Assembly: GCA_027307115.1 (NCBI GenBank)
Contig: DAHUXN010000098.1
Coordinates: forward strand, 1-40,602
Length of the DNA stretch: 40,602 nt
From: Acidobacteriota bacterium
GTDB taxonomy: Bacteria; Acidobacteriota; Terriglobia; Acidiferrales; UBA7541
Direction: 5' to 3'
In this document: positions 1 to 7,432 of the stretch, in pieces
Layout: each line of letters starts with the position of its first letter
Numbering within the stretch: position 1 is the first letter of the stretch
Program-made: the position numbers and the translations under genes
Notes under the pieces: generated by a model
Database searches by the model: none
The model's input: the letters and a program-made list of their open reading frames with translations, nothing else
What the model was told of the DNA's origin: nothing

Positions 1-236
1 ATACAAAACGCTCCAATCGCGTCCAAGCGGCTGGTGCGCGCGATAACGCGCGCAGTCACTTTGGTCTTCGAGCGAATGCCAACGACCGAAACTCCCGCCA
101 GCTTGCTGGATAAAACGTCCTCTTCTTCAACGCCCTGGGCCAGCTCCGCGACCGTGTAACCTGCTTCGCGGAATTTCGCCGCCGCGCCCGGATGAACGTT
201 TTCGAGCAGCAAAACTTTCTGTGCAGGTTCTTTCAT
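1..236 (-). CDS. serA: D-3-phosphoglycerate dehydrogenase, N-terminal fragment (gene runs off the left edge)
   Basis: Read on the minus strand from the ATG at 236, the first 78 residues begin MKEPAQKVLLLENVHPGAAA and continue through an AGYTVAELAQG stretch to VVGIRSKTKVT and LDAIGAFC. This order (LLLENVH, AGY, GIRSKT, AIGAFC) is the N-terminal substrate-domain signature of E. coli-type SerA, the NAD-dependent enzyme that oxidises 3-phosphoglycerate in the first committed step of serine synthesis. The catalytic and NAD-binding parts lie outside the window. The gene is transcribed leftward, divergent from the small ORF at 518, and the roughly 280 bp between the two starts carries no other convincing gene. 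The start is supported by homology; the Shine-Dalgarno site is weak. Confidence 0.85.
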   Translation of the reverse strand, partial: MKEPAQKVLLLENVHPGAAAKFREAGYTVAELAQGVEEEDVLSSKLAGVSVVGIRSKTKVTARVIARTSRLDAIGAFC

Positions 237-517
237 GTTTGTGTGAGAAGTTCCGCGCTAATCGGAAAGGCCGCTAAAAAGTCTCTGCTGCTCGCTTCCG
301 AAATTCTTTTCTATAGTATCCCATTCGCTCGGTCGCGGCCATCTCCTCGAACCGTCTGTAGTGACTCAGTTTCCGGTCAATCAGGAGTTGGGTCCGGCCG
401 AATTAGCGCGCTTGTCTTAAACTCCGATTTCTCTTAACTGTGTGTCCGCAGCTGTGCATTCGACCAGCATACGAAAGTTGGCAACTTATGCTTTAATGAA
501 GTTTGAGAATAGACTTC

Positions 518-910
518 ATGAAAAGAGTGCGCTCAGCGTGGGTTTTGTTGACGAACGGAACATCAATTTATCTCTTGTTTCGGGGCACTCAACAAGACGC
601 GCTGCTCAACCATTTGCTGGAACTAGAGAGTCGAAATAGAGGACTGTGGTTCCATTTTGTACTATGGGCAGCTATCCCAGCTCTTGGAATTGCGCTCGAA
701 CTTTTTAGCTCACGGCTGGCGAAGTGGGTGAACCTTGGATACTTTGCGTATTTTGGGGTCGTGTTTTCCGCGATGGGCATTTTGAATTTGCCAGACCAGC
801 ACGCACTTATATCTCTGGTATTCGGAATACTCGCGTCGAGTGTTGCGTGCGTGAACTATCTGCTCTATCGCAGACCCATCCGTTCAAGGCATTCGTTAAC
901 TCCTGATTAG
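518..910 (+). CDS. Small integral membrane protein of unknown function
   Basis: A 130-residue frame from the ATG at 518; a TTG at 503 would add five residues. It has three hydrophobic segments: around [40 protein letters not shown] and [20 protein letters not shown]. It ends with a basic tail containing YRRPIRSR. I do not recognise the family. The stretch 237-910 is visibly less GC-rich than its neighbours and its codon use lacks their strong G/C third-position bias. This may mean a recently acquired or weakly selected gene. No good Shine-Dalgarno site is seen. The membrane-protein character argues for a real gene, but it could be a chance frame. Confidence 0.45.
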   Translation: MKRVRSAWVLLTNGTSIYLLFRGTQQDALLNHLLELESRNRGLWFHFVLWAAIPALGIALELFSSRLAKWVNLGYFAYFGVVFSAMGILNLPDQHALISLVFGILASSVACVNYLLYRRPIRSRHSLTPD

Positions 911-1095
911 ACGGACAATTGGAAACCAACCTACGGCAATCTGTGTCATCACGGAACCGCCTTTTCGCAATCGTTGTGTTGTCCCGCGGAATTTATGCCA
1001 CGGACCGTCCTTTCGTGCATCTTCTCGGCTCCGCAAATATTTTCCGACGCACGCTTGCCGCCTTCGTCCCTCTGTGGCACGCTAGCCCTCCGGCC

Positions 1096-2664
1096 ATGGC
1101 TCCTAAAAAACATTCCACCAACCCGCTCGACGAACTCGCGCACCGTCGCGCCGAGGCCGAAGCAGGCGGCGGCGCCGAACGCCGCGAGCGCCAGCACAAA
1201 GAGGGAAAGCTGAACGCGCGCGAGCGCATCGAACTGCTCCTCGACGAAAATTCCTTCGAGGAGCTCGACGAATTCGTCAAACACCATTGCACCGATTTCG
1301 GCATGACCGAGCAGCGCCCTTCCGGTGACGGCTTCGTTTGCGGTTTTGGACGCATCGACGGCTGTCTGGTTTACGTTTTCGCGCAGGACTTCACCGTCTT
1401 CGGCGGCTCGCTTTCCGAATCGAACGCCGGGAAAATCACTAAAGTCATGAAGCTCGCAATGAGCACGGGCGCTCCCGTGATTGGCTTGAACGATTCCGGC
1501 GGCGCGCGCATTCAGGAAGGCGTAATGTCTCTCGCCGGTTACGCCGATATTTTTCTGCTCAACACGCTCGCCAGCGGCGTCGTCCCTCAAATCAGCGCCA
1601 TCATGGGCCCGTGCGCGGGCGGAGCCGTCTATTCCCCCGCCATCACCGATTTTATTTTCATGACCGAGAAAACTTCCTACATGTTTGTCACCGGTCCTGA
1701 CGTCATCAAGACCGTCACGCATGAAGAAGTCACCAAGCACGAACTGGGCGGCGCCATGACGCACAACGCCAAAAGCGGCGTCGCTCATTTCATCGCGCGA
1801 GACGACAAAGAATGCCTCGCCATGATTCGCGAACTCATCAGTTTCCTGCCATCCAATAATGTCGATGACCCGCCGCGCCGCGCAACGCACGATCCCGTTG
1901 ACCGCGCCGACGCTTCGCTCAATTCCGTCGTCCCCGAAGATCCGATGGTTCCCTACGACATGAAAGACGTCATTCATTCCACCGTTGACGACGGATATTT
2001 CTTCGAAGTCCACGAACACTACGCGAAAAATCTCGTCGTCGGTTTCGCGCGCCTCGATGGCCGTCCCGTGGGCATTGTCGCCAATCAGCCTGCCTTTCTC
2101 GCGGGCGTGCTCGACATCAACGCGTCCGTCAAAGGCGCGCGCTTCGTCCGTTTCTGCGATGCATTCAATATTCCGCTGATTACATTCGAGGATGTTCCCG
2201 GTTTTTTGCCGGGCACGCAGCAGGAATTCGGCGGCATCATCAAGCACGGCGCGAAATTGCTTTTTGCGTACGCCGAAGCCACGGTTCCCAAAATCACCGT
2301 CATCACGCGCAAGGCTTACGGCGGCGCATATTGCGTCATGTCGTCGAAACACATTCGCACCGACATTAATTTTGCGTGGCCCACGGCGGAAATTGCCGTG
2401 ATGGGCCCCGAGGGCGCCGTGAATATCGTCTATAGACGCGAAATCGAGCGCGCCCCCGAATCCGAGCGTGAGAGCTTGCATCGGGAAAAAATCGCGGAAT
2501 TCCGCGAGCGCTTCGCTAATCCCTACATCGCTGCCGAGCGCGGCTACATCGACGCCATCATCATCCCCGCCGAAACGCGCGCAAAACTCATCACCGCTCT
2601 CCGCTCCCTCGAAAACAAGCGCGACACCAATCCCCGCAAAAAACACGGCAACATCCCCCTGTAA
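1096..2664 (+). CDS. pccB: Acyl-CoA carboxylase carboxyltransferase (beta) subunit, propionyl-CoA carboxylase type
   Basis: This 522-residue protein is the carboxyltransferase half of a biotin-dependent acyl-CoA carboxylase. It moves CO2 from carboxybiotin to an acyl-CoA. Crotonase-fold landmarks are in order: [47 protein letters not shown], then the second half with [30 protein letters not shown] and [17 protein letters not shown]. The length is normal for PccB (about 510-530 aa). The frame is open from 919, but the ATG at 1096 starts the family-like sequence [18 protein letters not shown], so the upstream part is probably leader. The biotin carboxylase and carrier genes follow, interrupted by a hicBA remnant. 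Residue 413 (GGAYCVM) is Cys where propionyl-specific enzymes usually have Asp, so the acyl substrate cannot be called with confidence. Confidence 0.93.
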   Translation: MAPKKHSTNPLDELAHRRAEAEAGGGAERRERQHKEGKLNARERIELLLDENSFEELDEFVKHHCTDFGMTEQRPSGDGFVCGFGRIDGCLVYVFAQDFTVFGGSLSESNAGKITKVMKLAMSTGAPVIGLNDSGGARIQEGVMSLAGYADIFLLNTLASGVVPQISAIMGPCAGGAVYSPAITDFIFMTEKTSYMFVTGPDVIKTVTHEEVTKHELGGAMTHNAKSGVAHFIARDDKECLAMIRELISFLPSNNVDDPPRRATHDPVDRADASLNSVVPEDPMVPYDMKDVIHSTVDDGYFFEVHEHYAKNLVVGFARLDGRPVGIVANQPAFLAGVLDINASVKGARFVRFCDAFNIPLITFEDVPGFLPGTQQEFGGIIKHGAKLLFAYAEATVPKITVITRKAYGGAYCVMSSKHIRTDINFAWPTAEIAVMGPEGAVNIVYRREIERAPESERESLHREKIAEFRERFANPYIAAERGYIDAIIIPAETRAKLITALRSLENKRDTNPRKKHGNIPL

Positions 2665-2717
2665 AGTTGGTTCTCTTTTCTGCATTCGCCATGGACGGCG
2701 GATGTCCTCGTGCTAAA

Positions 2718-2942
2718 ATGTCTGCATGCAGCGAATTCACTGCGGTATTTGAAAAGCGCGGTCGCTGGTACGTGGCCTATGTGGAAGAAGTACCCGGCGT
2801 AAATACTCAGGGAAAGTCTCTCTCCGAAGCGCGGGAAAATCTCAAAAACGCGCTGCACCTAATCCTCGAAGAAAATCGTCGATTGTCGGACCGTAACCTT
2901 TCACCTTCGGCTCGTCGAGAACCAATCACCGTCAAAGTCTGA
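2718..2942 (+). CDS. hicB: HicB-family antitoxin
   Basis: A 74-residue protein with the compact HicB fold signature: a start of FTAVFEKRGRWYVAYVEEVP, then GVNTQGKSLSEARENLKNAL and LILEENRR. In HicAB systems HicB binds and neutralises the mRNA-cleaving toxin HicA, and often represses the operon. The ATG at 2718 directly follows a -10-like TAAAAT (2714-2719), so the message may be nearly leaderless or start slightly downstream; no Shine-Dalgarno site is visible. It ends 11 nt before the hicA remnant, in the usual small antitoxin-then-toxin layout. With the toxin gene broken, HicB is an orphan here. It may survive as a regulator or simply be decaying. The pair sits between the carboxyltransferase and biotin carboxylase genes. 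Confidence 0.85.
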   Translation: MSACSEFTAVFEKRGRWYVAYVEEVPGVNTQGKSLSEARENLKNALHLILEENRRLSDRNLSPSARREPITVKV

Positions 2943-2953
2943 GTTGGACTCGC

Positions 2954-3143
2954 ATGAAGAGGCGCGACCTTCTATCGCACCTTGTTGAACATGGCTGTCA
3001 GTTATTGCGCTAAGGCGCAAGGCATTCCGTTTTTTTACAATCCGCAGAAGAACACCACGTCCACAGTCCCTCGGCACCGTGAGATAAATGAATTTCTCGC
3101 TCGAAAGATCTGCCGCGATCTTGGTGTTCCTCTTCCAAACTAG
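2954..3143 (+). pseudogene. hicA: hicA toxin gene, inactivated by a nonsense codon and a frameshift
   Basis: Translation from the ATG at 2954 gives MKRRDLLSHLVEHGCQLLR and then TAA (3011-3013). A single G-to-T change from GAA would explain the stop, since HicA proteins usually read LLREG at this point. After the stop the family sequence resumes (GARHS). It then shifts frame in a run of seven T (3030-3036): with six T the reading is VFYNPQKNTTSTVPRHREIN followed by EFLARKICRDLG, ending at TAG 3141-3143. The repaired product would be 62 residues and would keep the His of the GxRHS motif, which corresponds to the catalytic His of HicA. Two independent lesions in a 190-bp gene argue for true inactivation rather than one sequencing error, although the T7 run alone could be an artefact. 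Confidence 0.85.
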
Positions 3144-3183
3144 ACTTCGCGCTGTAAATCAAATCAGGAACGTGGCGCCGTGC

Positions 3184-3189
3184 TAGAAT
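3184..3189 (+). promoter_or_regulatory. Possible -10 element upstream of the biotin carboxylase gene
   Basis: TAGAAT preceded by TGC (TGCTAGAAT) lies 27 nt before the biotin carboxylase ATG. The same hexamer stands before the Mo-hydroxylase operon (12906) and the first acetamidase-fold gene (26411), and TAAAAT stands before hicB (2714). No clear -35 hexamer is seen here. If it is real, biotin carboxylase and carrier can be transcribed independently of the carboxyltransferase gene beyond the hicBA insertion. Confidence 0.35.
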
Positions 3190-3216
3190 TCCTCGCGGCG
3201 TTTTTTCAATATTCAG

Positions 3217-4785
3217 ATGTTCAAAAAGATTTTGATCGCGAATCGCGGGGAAATCGCGGTGCGCATTTTGCGCGCGTGCCGCGAAATGAATATTTCTGCC
3301 GTGGTTGTTTTCAGCGAGGCGGACCGTGCGTCGCTCCACGTGCGCATGGCCGACGAAGCGTATCCCATCGGCCCCGCGCCCTCGCGCGAAAGCTATCTGG
3401 TCATCGACAAAATTCTCGCCGTGGCGCGCGCTTCCGGCTGCGACGCTCTGCATCCCGGCTACGGATTCCTTGCGGAGAATCCGCATCTCGCGCGCGCTTG
3501 CGCTTCGGCGGGAGTCACGTTTATCGGACCGTCGCCCGACGCGATGGAACGCTTGGGCTCAAAAACCGCCGCGCGACAACTCGCGCACGAAGCAAATGTT
3601 CCCACGGTTGCCGGCACGCTCGATCCCATCGAGCGAATCAGCGACGCATCGCAAATCGCGCGGCAAATCGGATTTCCCGTGGTGCTCAAAGCCGTCGCCG
3701 GAGGTGGCGGGAAGGGCATGCGTCTGGTCGAGCGCGAAAGCGACCTTGCCGCCGCGTGGCGCGACGCCTCGTCGGAAGCGATGAACGCTTTCGGCGATGG
3801 CCGCATGTACCTCGAGAAATTTCTTGTCCATCCGCGGCACATCGAAATCCAAATCCTGGGCGACCATCACGGCCACGTGATTCATCTAGGCGAGCGCGAA
3901 TGTTCCGTGCAGCGTCGCTACCAGAAAGTGATCGAAGAAGCGCCGTCGCCGATTATGACGCCTGAACTTCGGCGAGCCATGGGCGAAGCGGCGGTGAAAC
4001 TCGCGCGCGCGGGCGGCTACACAAATGCGGGCACGCTCGAATTTCTCGTTGACGCGCAGCGCAATTTTTATTTCCTCGAAATGAATACGCGCCTTCAGGT
4101 CGAGCATCCCGTGACGGAAATGGTGACATCATGTGATTTGGTGAAGCTGCAAATCCGCGTCGCTGCTGGCGAGCCGCTGCCTTTCGCTCAGGAAAATATT
4201 CAACTGCGCGGCCACGCCATCGAATGCCGCATTTACGCGGAAGATCCGGACAACAATTTTTTCCCTTCGCCCGGTGCAATTCTCGGGCGCAGCGTGCCTT
4301 CGGGTCCTGGAATTCGCCTCGATGACGGAGTCTACGCCGGATGGACTGTGCCGACGGATTACGATCCGATGCTCGGCAAATTAATTGCGTGGGGCGGCGA
4401 TCGCAACGAAGCAATCGCGCGGATGCGGCGCGCACTTGATGAATATTACACGGCAGGCATCAAGACGAACGTCAGCCTGTTTCGCCGAATTCTCGCCGAG
4501 CCCGAATTTGTGAACGGTGAAATTCATACGAAATGGCTCGACGAATTTTTGCTTCGTCCCGCCGCGCACGTCTCCGCGGCATCGTCACGGCGATCCAAGC
4601 CTGCTGACGCAGACAAGCGCGACGCCCTTGCGGAAGACGCCGCAGTAGTGGCCGCGGCGATGTGGCACACGAACCGCGGTGCCGCTGCGAGTTCTACGGC
4701 GCGGCCTGCGCCAAATGATTCGGCATCCCGCTGGAAGATAACTGGCCGCCGCGAACAACTTGCGAATGGGCCGCGCTACAAATGA
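3217..4785 (+). CDS. accC: Biotin carboxylase subunit of acyl-CoA carboxylase
   Basis: The 522-residue protein uses ATP and bicarbonate to carboxylate the biotin on its carrier partner. It begins MFKKILIANRGEIAVRILRA, the hallmark of biotin carboxylases. It has HPGYGFLAEN, the ATP-grasp glycine loop AGGGGKGMR (about residues 167-175), HIEIQILGD, ERECSVQRRYQKVIEEAPSP, FLEMNTRLQVEHPVTE and IECRIYAEDP in the expected order. The bacterial AccC core ends near KWLDEFL (about residue 445). A 75-residue Ala-rich tail follows, closing with RWKITGRREQL. That tail resembles the linker found between carboxylase and carrier in fused alpha subunits. The stop overlaps the start of the carrier gene (ATGA), implying translational coupling. 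Confidence 0.95.
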   Translation: MFKKILIANRGEIAVRILRACREMNISAVVVFSEADRASLHVRMADEAYPIGPAPSRESYLVIDKILAVARASGCDALHPGYGFLAENPHLARACASAGVTFIGPSPDAMERLGSKTAARQLAHEANVPTVAGTLDPIERISDASQIARQIGFPVVLKAVAGGGGKGMRLVERESDLAAAWRDASSEAMNAFGDGRMYLEKFLVHPRHIEIQILGDHHGHVIHLGERECSVQRRYQKVIEEAPSPIMTPELRRAMGEAAVKLARAGGYTNAGTLEFLVDAQRNFYFLEMNTRLQVEHPVTEMVTSCDLVKLQIRVAAGEPLPFAQENIQLRGHAIECRIYAEDPDNNFFPSPGAILGRSVPSGPGIRLDDGVYAGWTVPTDYDPMLGKLIAWGGDRNEAIARMRRALDEYYTAGIKTNVSLFRRILAEPEFVNGEIHTKWLDEFLLRPAAHVSAASSRRSKPADADKRDALAEDAAVVAAAMWHTNRGAAASSTARPAPNDSASRWKITGRREQLANGPRYK

Positions 4786-5279
4786 AACTCGAACTGAGAG
4801 TCGGAGATCGTGCGCGCAATATTGAAATCGAGCGCCACGGGGAGCAATTTCACTTTCGCATCGATGGCCGCGCCGTGGCCGCGGACGTAGTGCAGGTTCA
4901 GCCCGAAGTGTATTCCGTAGTAATCGATGGCGAAGCGTTTGAAGCGCGCATCGAATGCGGCCAGAGCGGGCTGCGCGTTCAGATTGATGGCCGCGAATTT
5001 CCCATCGCCATTGACGATCCGCGGCAGTGGCGCCGCGACCGCAACCAAATTGCCGCGGTGGAAGGACATCAGCAAATCATTTCGTCAATGCCGGGGAAAG
5101 TAGTGCGCGTGATGGTGCGCACCGGCGACGCGGTGGAAGCGGGACAAGGAGTTTTGGTGGTGGAAGCGATGAAAATGCAGAACGAAATCAAATCGCCGAA
5201 AGCCGGCAAGATCGAGCGAATCGCCGTGCAAGAGGGACAAACCGTCAACGCAGGGGAAGTTCTCGCCGTGATCGTCTGA
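4782..5279 (+). CDS. Biotin carboxyl carrier protein of acyl-CoA carboxylase
   Basis: The protein has 165 residues. Its C-terminal half is a biotinyl domain: SSMPGKVVRVMVRTGDAV, then VLVVEAMKMQNEIKSP with the biotin-accepting Lys in AMKM, then the closing hairpin GQTVNAGEVLAVIV. The N-terminal 90 residues form beta-rich sequence (LELRVGDRARNIEIERHG, VYSVVIDGEAFEARIE). This looks like the second part of the linker domain of acyl-CoA carboxylase alpha subunits rather than the Pro/Ala-rich linker of E. coli AccB. The ATG overlaps the stop of the biotin carboxylase gene by four bases. Together the two genes look like a split alpha subunit. The downstream neighbour is convergent. Confidence 0.92.
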   Translation: MKLELRVGDRARNIEIERHGEQFHFRIDGRAVAADVVQVQPEVYSVVIDGEAFEARIECGQSGLRVQIDGREFPIAIDDPRQWRRDRNQIAAVEGHQQIISSMPGKVVRVMVRTGDAVEAGQGVLVVEAMKMQNEIKSPKAGKIERIAVQEGQTVNAGEVLAVIV

Positions 5280-5330
5280 GCGAAAGCAGTTCTAAAAAGT
5301 CAACTCGAAAAAACACGAACCAGGGAGTTA

Positions 5331-6383
5331 TTATTTTTCCGTGGCGTCGTCAGCAGGAAGCTTGCCCGCGGATTCCACCACTTCCTTCGCAAGATAATTT
5401 GTCACGTGGGCTTGATCGCGCGCCGTTGTCAAATAAGCGGCGCGCAGCAATTGCTCGCGGCGGTTTTGCAGCGTGGAGCGAATCGACTGCTGCACTTGAG
5501 GATCAGAAAGTTGCCGCTGCCCCGCGGGCTCGCGCGTAATCAGTTTCAAGATATGAATGCCGTCCTTCAGCTCCACGGGTTTGCTCACCTGTCCGGGCTG
5601 AAGGCCGAGCACGGCGTTTTTCAGCGCCGGATCGGTTTGATTCAAGGAAGACTGCGGAATAAATCCAAGGTCTCCGCCGTTGGCGCCGTTGGAGTCCTCG
5701 GAATAATCCATCGCAAGCTGGGCAAAATCGGCGCCGGAGGCGAGCTTCGATTCCAGCATGGCGACTTTTGCCCTGGCGTCGGCGGGAGTTTTCGCATCGT
5801 CGCTTTTACGGTTATGAATGGCCGGATCGGCATGCGGTGTCACGACAATTTGCGCCACGTGATACTGCGGCTCAGCCACGCTGAACTGCGCTTTGTTCTG
5901 GTTGTAAAATCCGGTGACATCGGCGTCGGTGATGGTGATTTTCGAAACCACTTCCCGATTGAGCAATTTCTGAATCGAGAGTTCCCGGCGGATTTCCTTT
6001 TTCAGATCGTCAACGGTCAATCCGTTTTCCTGAAGCTTCTTTTGGAAGTCATCCTCGGTGAACGCGGCCTTCGATTCGTTGAATTTATTTTCGACTTCGC
6101 CATCAGTGGCCACCAGGTTCGCGGCTTTTGCCCGCTGAAAGAGAATCTCGTTGTTGACGAGCTGGTCGAGAATGCTCAGCTTGAGCGAAAGCGCTTCATC
6201 GTGCGACGCGGGCGCTCCCTGCGATTGCTCGCGGCTGTGGAAATATTTCTCCACTTCGCTGCGGTCGATCGGCGTTCCATTCACCTCTGCCCAGACGTTC
6301 GTGCTGGGCGCCTGCTGATTTCGGCACGAGGCTGCCAGAACGCAAGCCGCCAGGGCCGCGAGAAGCGTCATCTTTTTCAGCAA
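5331..6383 (-). CDS. SurA/PrsA-like periplasmic peptidyl-prolyl isomerase, probable lipoprotein
   Basis: The 350-residue protein is a predicted envelope foldase. The frame is open far upstream, but a TTG at 6383 behind AGGAG (7-nt spacer) gives an N terminus LKKMTLLAALAACVLAASC. That is a short signal peptide with a lipobox-like AASC, so the mature protein probably starts at Cys20 and is lipid-anchored. A SurA-type helical N-domain follows (EVNGTPIDRSEVEKYF, LDQLVNNEILFQRA). Next comes a parvulin domain from about residue 185, with YHVAQIVVTP, GADFAQLAMDYSED, GGDLGFIPQSSL and LKDGIHILKLI. Parvulin domains isomerise X-Pro bonds and help outer-membrane proteins fold. rpmB lies 37 bp upstream on the same strand. 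An ATG at 6371 is the alternative start. Confidence 0.88.
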   Translation of the reverse strand: MLKKMTLLAALAACVLAASCRNQQAPSTNVWAEVNGTPIDRSEVEKYFHSREQSQGAPASHDEALSLKLSILDQLVNNEILFQRAKAANLVATDGEVENKFNESKAAFTEDDFQKKLQENGLTVDDLKKEIRRELSIQKLLNREVVSKITITDADVTGFYNQNKAQFSVAEPQYHVAQIVVTPHADPAIHNRKSDDAKTPADARAKVAMLESKLASGADFAQLAMDYSEDSNGANGGDLGFIPQSSLNQTDPALKNAVLGLQPGQVSKPVELKDGIHILKLITREPAGQRQLSDPQVQQSIRSTLQNRREQLLRAAYLTTARDQAHVTNYLAKEVVESAGKLPADDATEK

Positions 6384-6420
6384 CGTGGAGCTCCTTCGAG
6401 AGACGTGATGGGCGAGCAGT

Positions 6421-6612
6421 TCAGGCGGCCTTTCGGACACGGCCGGCGCGGATGCAGGCGGTGCAGACGCGTACGTGTTTTCGCGTGCCGTCCACAACGG
6501 CCTTGACGCGCCGCAAATTCGGATTCCACCGCCGCCGCCGCAGGTTATTGGCGTGGCTGATTGTGTTGCCAAAACTTGGTTTCTTGCCGCAGATTTCGCA
6601 AACGAGCGCCAT
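6421..6612 (-). CDS. rpmB: 50S ribosomal protein L28
   Basis: The 63-residue protein matches L28 from end to end: CEICGKKPSFGNTISHANN, the basic stretch RRRRWNPNLRRVKAVVDG, then VRVCTACIRAGRV. It is the zinc-binding (C+) form, with cysteine pairs C5/C8 and C50/C53. It stands alone rather than with rpmG, reads leftward toward the parvulin lipoprotein, and is divergent from the outer-membrane barrel gene at 6865. The ATG at 6612 gives the normal length. Confidence 0.95.
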   Translation of the reverse strand: MALVCEICGKKPSFGNTISHANNLRRRRWNPNLRRVKAVVDGTRKHVRVCTACIRAGRVRKAA

Positions 6613-6726
6613 TGTTTCTCCGGTTCATTCCGTAAAATGATGCAAACCATCCTATCAGAGATTGGCCGCGCCCGAAAGCAAGTGAATTTCAGCGTGTCCG
6701 GTGTGGCCTTTTTGCGGCGGTGGCGG

Positions 6727-6744
6727 AGTGTGCACATTCACACT
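6727..6744. promoter_or_regulatory. Inverted repeat between rpmB and the barrel gene
   Basis: AGTGTG and CACACT form a perfect 6-bp inverted repeat around the spacer CACATT. It lies in the 252-bp divergent region, about 115 bp from the rpmB start and 120 bp from the barrel start. It could be an operator or a chance palindrome. A GATACT at 6772-6777 is a possible -10 for the barrel gene. Confidence 0.25.
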
Positions 6745-6864
6745 GGGCTGTTCGCAAAACGGCATTTCTGCGATACTCTGCTCTGGGGTCGTCGCGGCGC
6801 GCTCCAGCTCGCGCCGCACTAGCTGAAATTCTCGCTCTCCATTTTTTCTTTGGAGGAGGACGCT

Positions 6865-7362
6865 ATGAACAAAATCGCATTCATTCTGATATTTGCTCTA
6901 CTTACGCCGTTCGCGGCACAGGCACAGGCAAGGAAATTCGACGCATTCGTGGGATACAGTTTCCAGCGCGTGGAGGGCTTTCCGTCAAACGCGAACATGA
7001 GCGGATGGGAAGGCGCGCTGACGTACAAATTCACTCCGTATTTGGGGATGACCGCCGATGTAAGCGCGCAATATGGAACGCTGACCGGCTCGCGCATCAA
7101 TTACCACAACATTCTTGTAGGTCCTGAAGTCTCGCTTCCCCGCAAGATTTCTCCGTTCGTGCACGTGCTTTTGGGCGATGGAAGGTCCAGCGTCTTCGGC
7201 GTGACCAGCAAAACGTTCGCGGTGGCCATCGGCGGCGGCGTGGATTATCGCGTGACCGACCTGATTTCGATCCGCATGGCTCAGTTCGATGTCATCACCG
7301 GCGCGACAAAGCAAACATCCAGCGACGGGCGGTTCTCCGCCGGGATTGTGTTCCACTTCTGA
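6865..7362 (+). CDS. Small outer-membrane beta-barrel protein
   Basis: The protein has 165 residues. A Sec signal peptide (MNKIAFILIFALLTPFAAQA) is followed by alternating polar/apolar strands: KFDAFVGYSFQRVEG, WEGALTYKFTPYLGMTADVS, FVHVLLGDGRS, AIGGGVDYRVTDLISIRM. It ends in FSAGIVFHF, the terminal aromatic signature recognised by the BAM machinery. The size and the phrase GGGVDYRVT suit an OmpA/OmpW-like eight-stranded barrel. The start is fixed by GGAGGA just upstream (6852-6857). The role is unknown; such proteins are often structural or adhesion-related. Confidence 0.8.
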   Translation: MNKIAFILIFALLTPFAAQAQARKFDAFVGYSFQRVEGFPSNANMSGWEGALTYKFTPYLGMTADVSAQYGTLTGSRINYHNILVGPEVSLPRKISPFVHVLLGDGRSSVFGVTSKTFAVAIGGGVDYRVTDLISIRMAQFDVITGATKQTSSDGRFSAGIVFHF

Positions 7363-7432
7363 CGCGCGCCAGCACAAGAAAATTCCCGTTCCACACGAGT
7401 GAAATTCCGCCACGCGCACGCTGGAGGAAGAT

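Noticed and set aside
192-639. Two short plus-strand frames near the left edge
   Set aside because: The first overlaps the serA start in antisense, the second overlaps the membrane ORF in another frame; neither has a ribosome-binding site or protein-like pattern.
949-2685. Long open frame (578 aa) antisense to the carboxyltransferase gene
   Set aside because: It is a mirror of strong G/C third-position bias in the real gene; the sequence is Gly/Ala/Asp-rich with no family motif.
5406-6506. Plus-strand frame (366 aa) across the parvulin lipoprotein and rpmB
   Set aside because: It spans two well-supported genes in antisense and shows no homology-like sequence.
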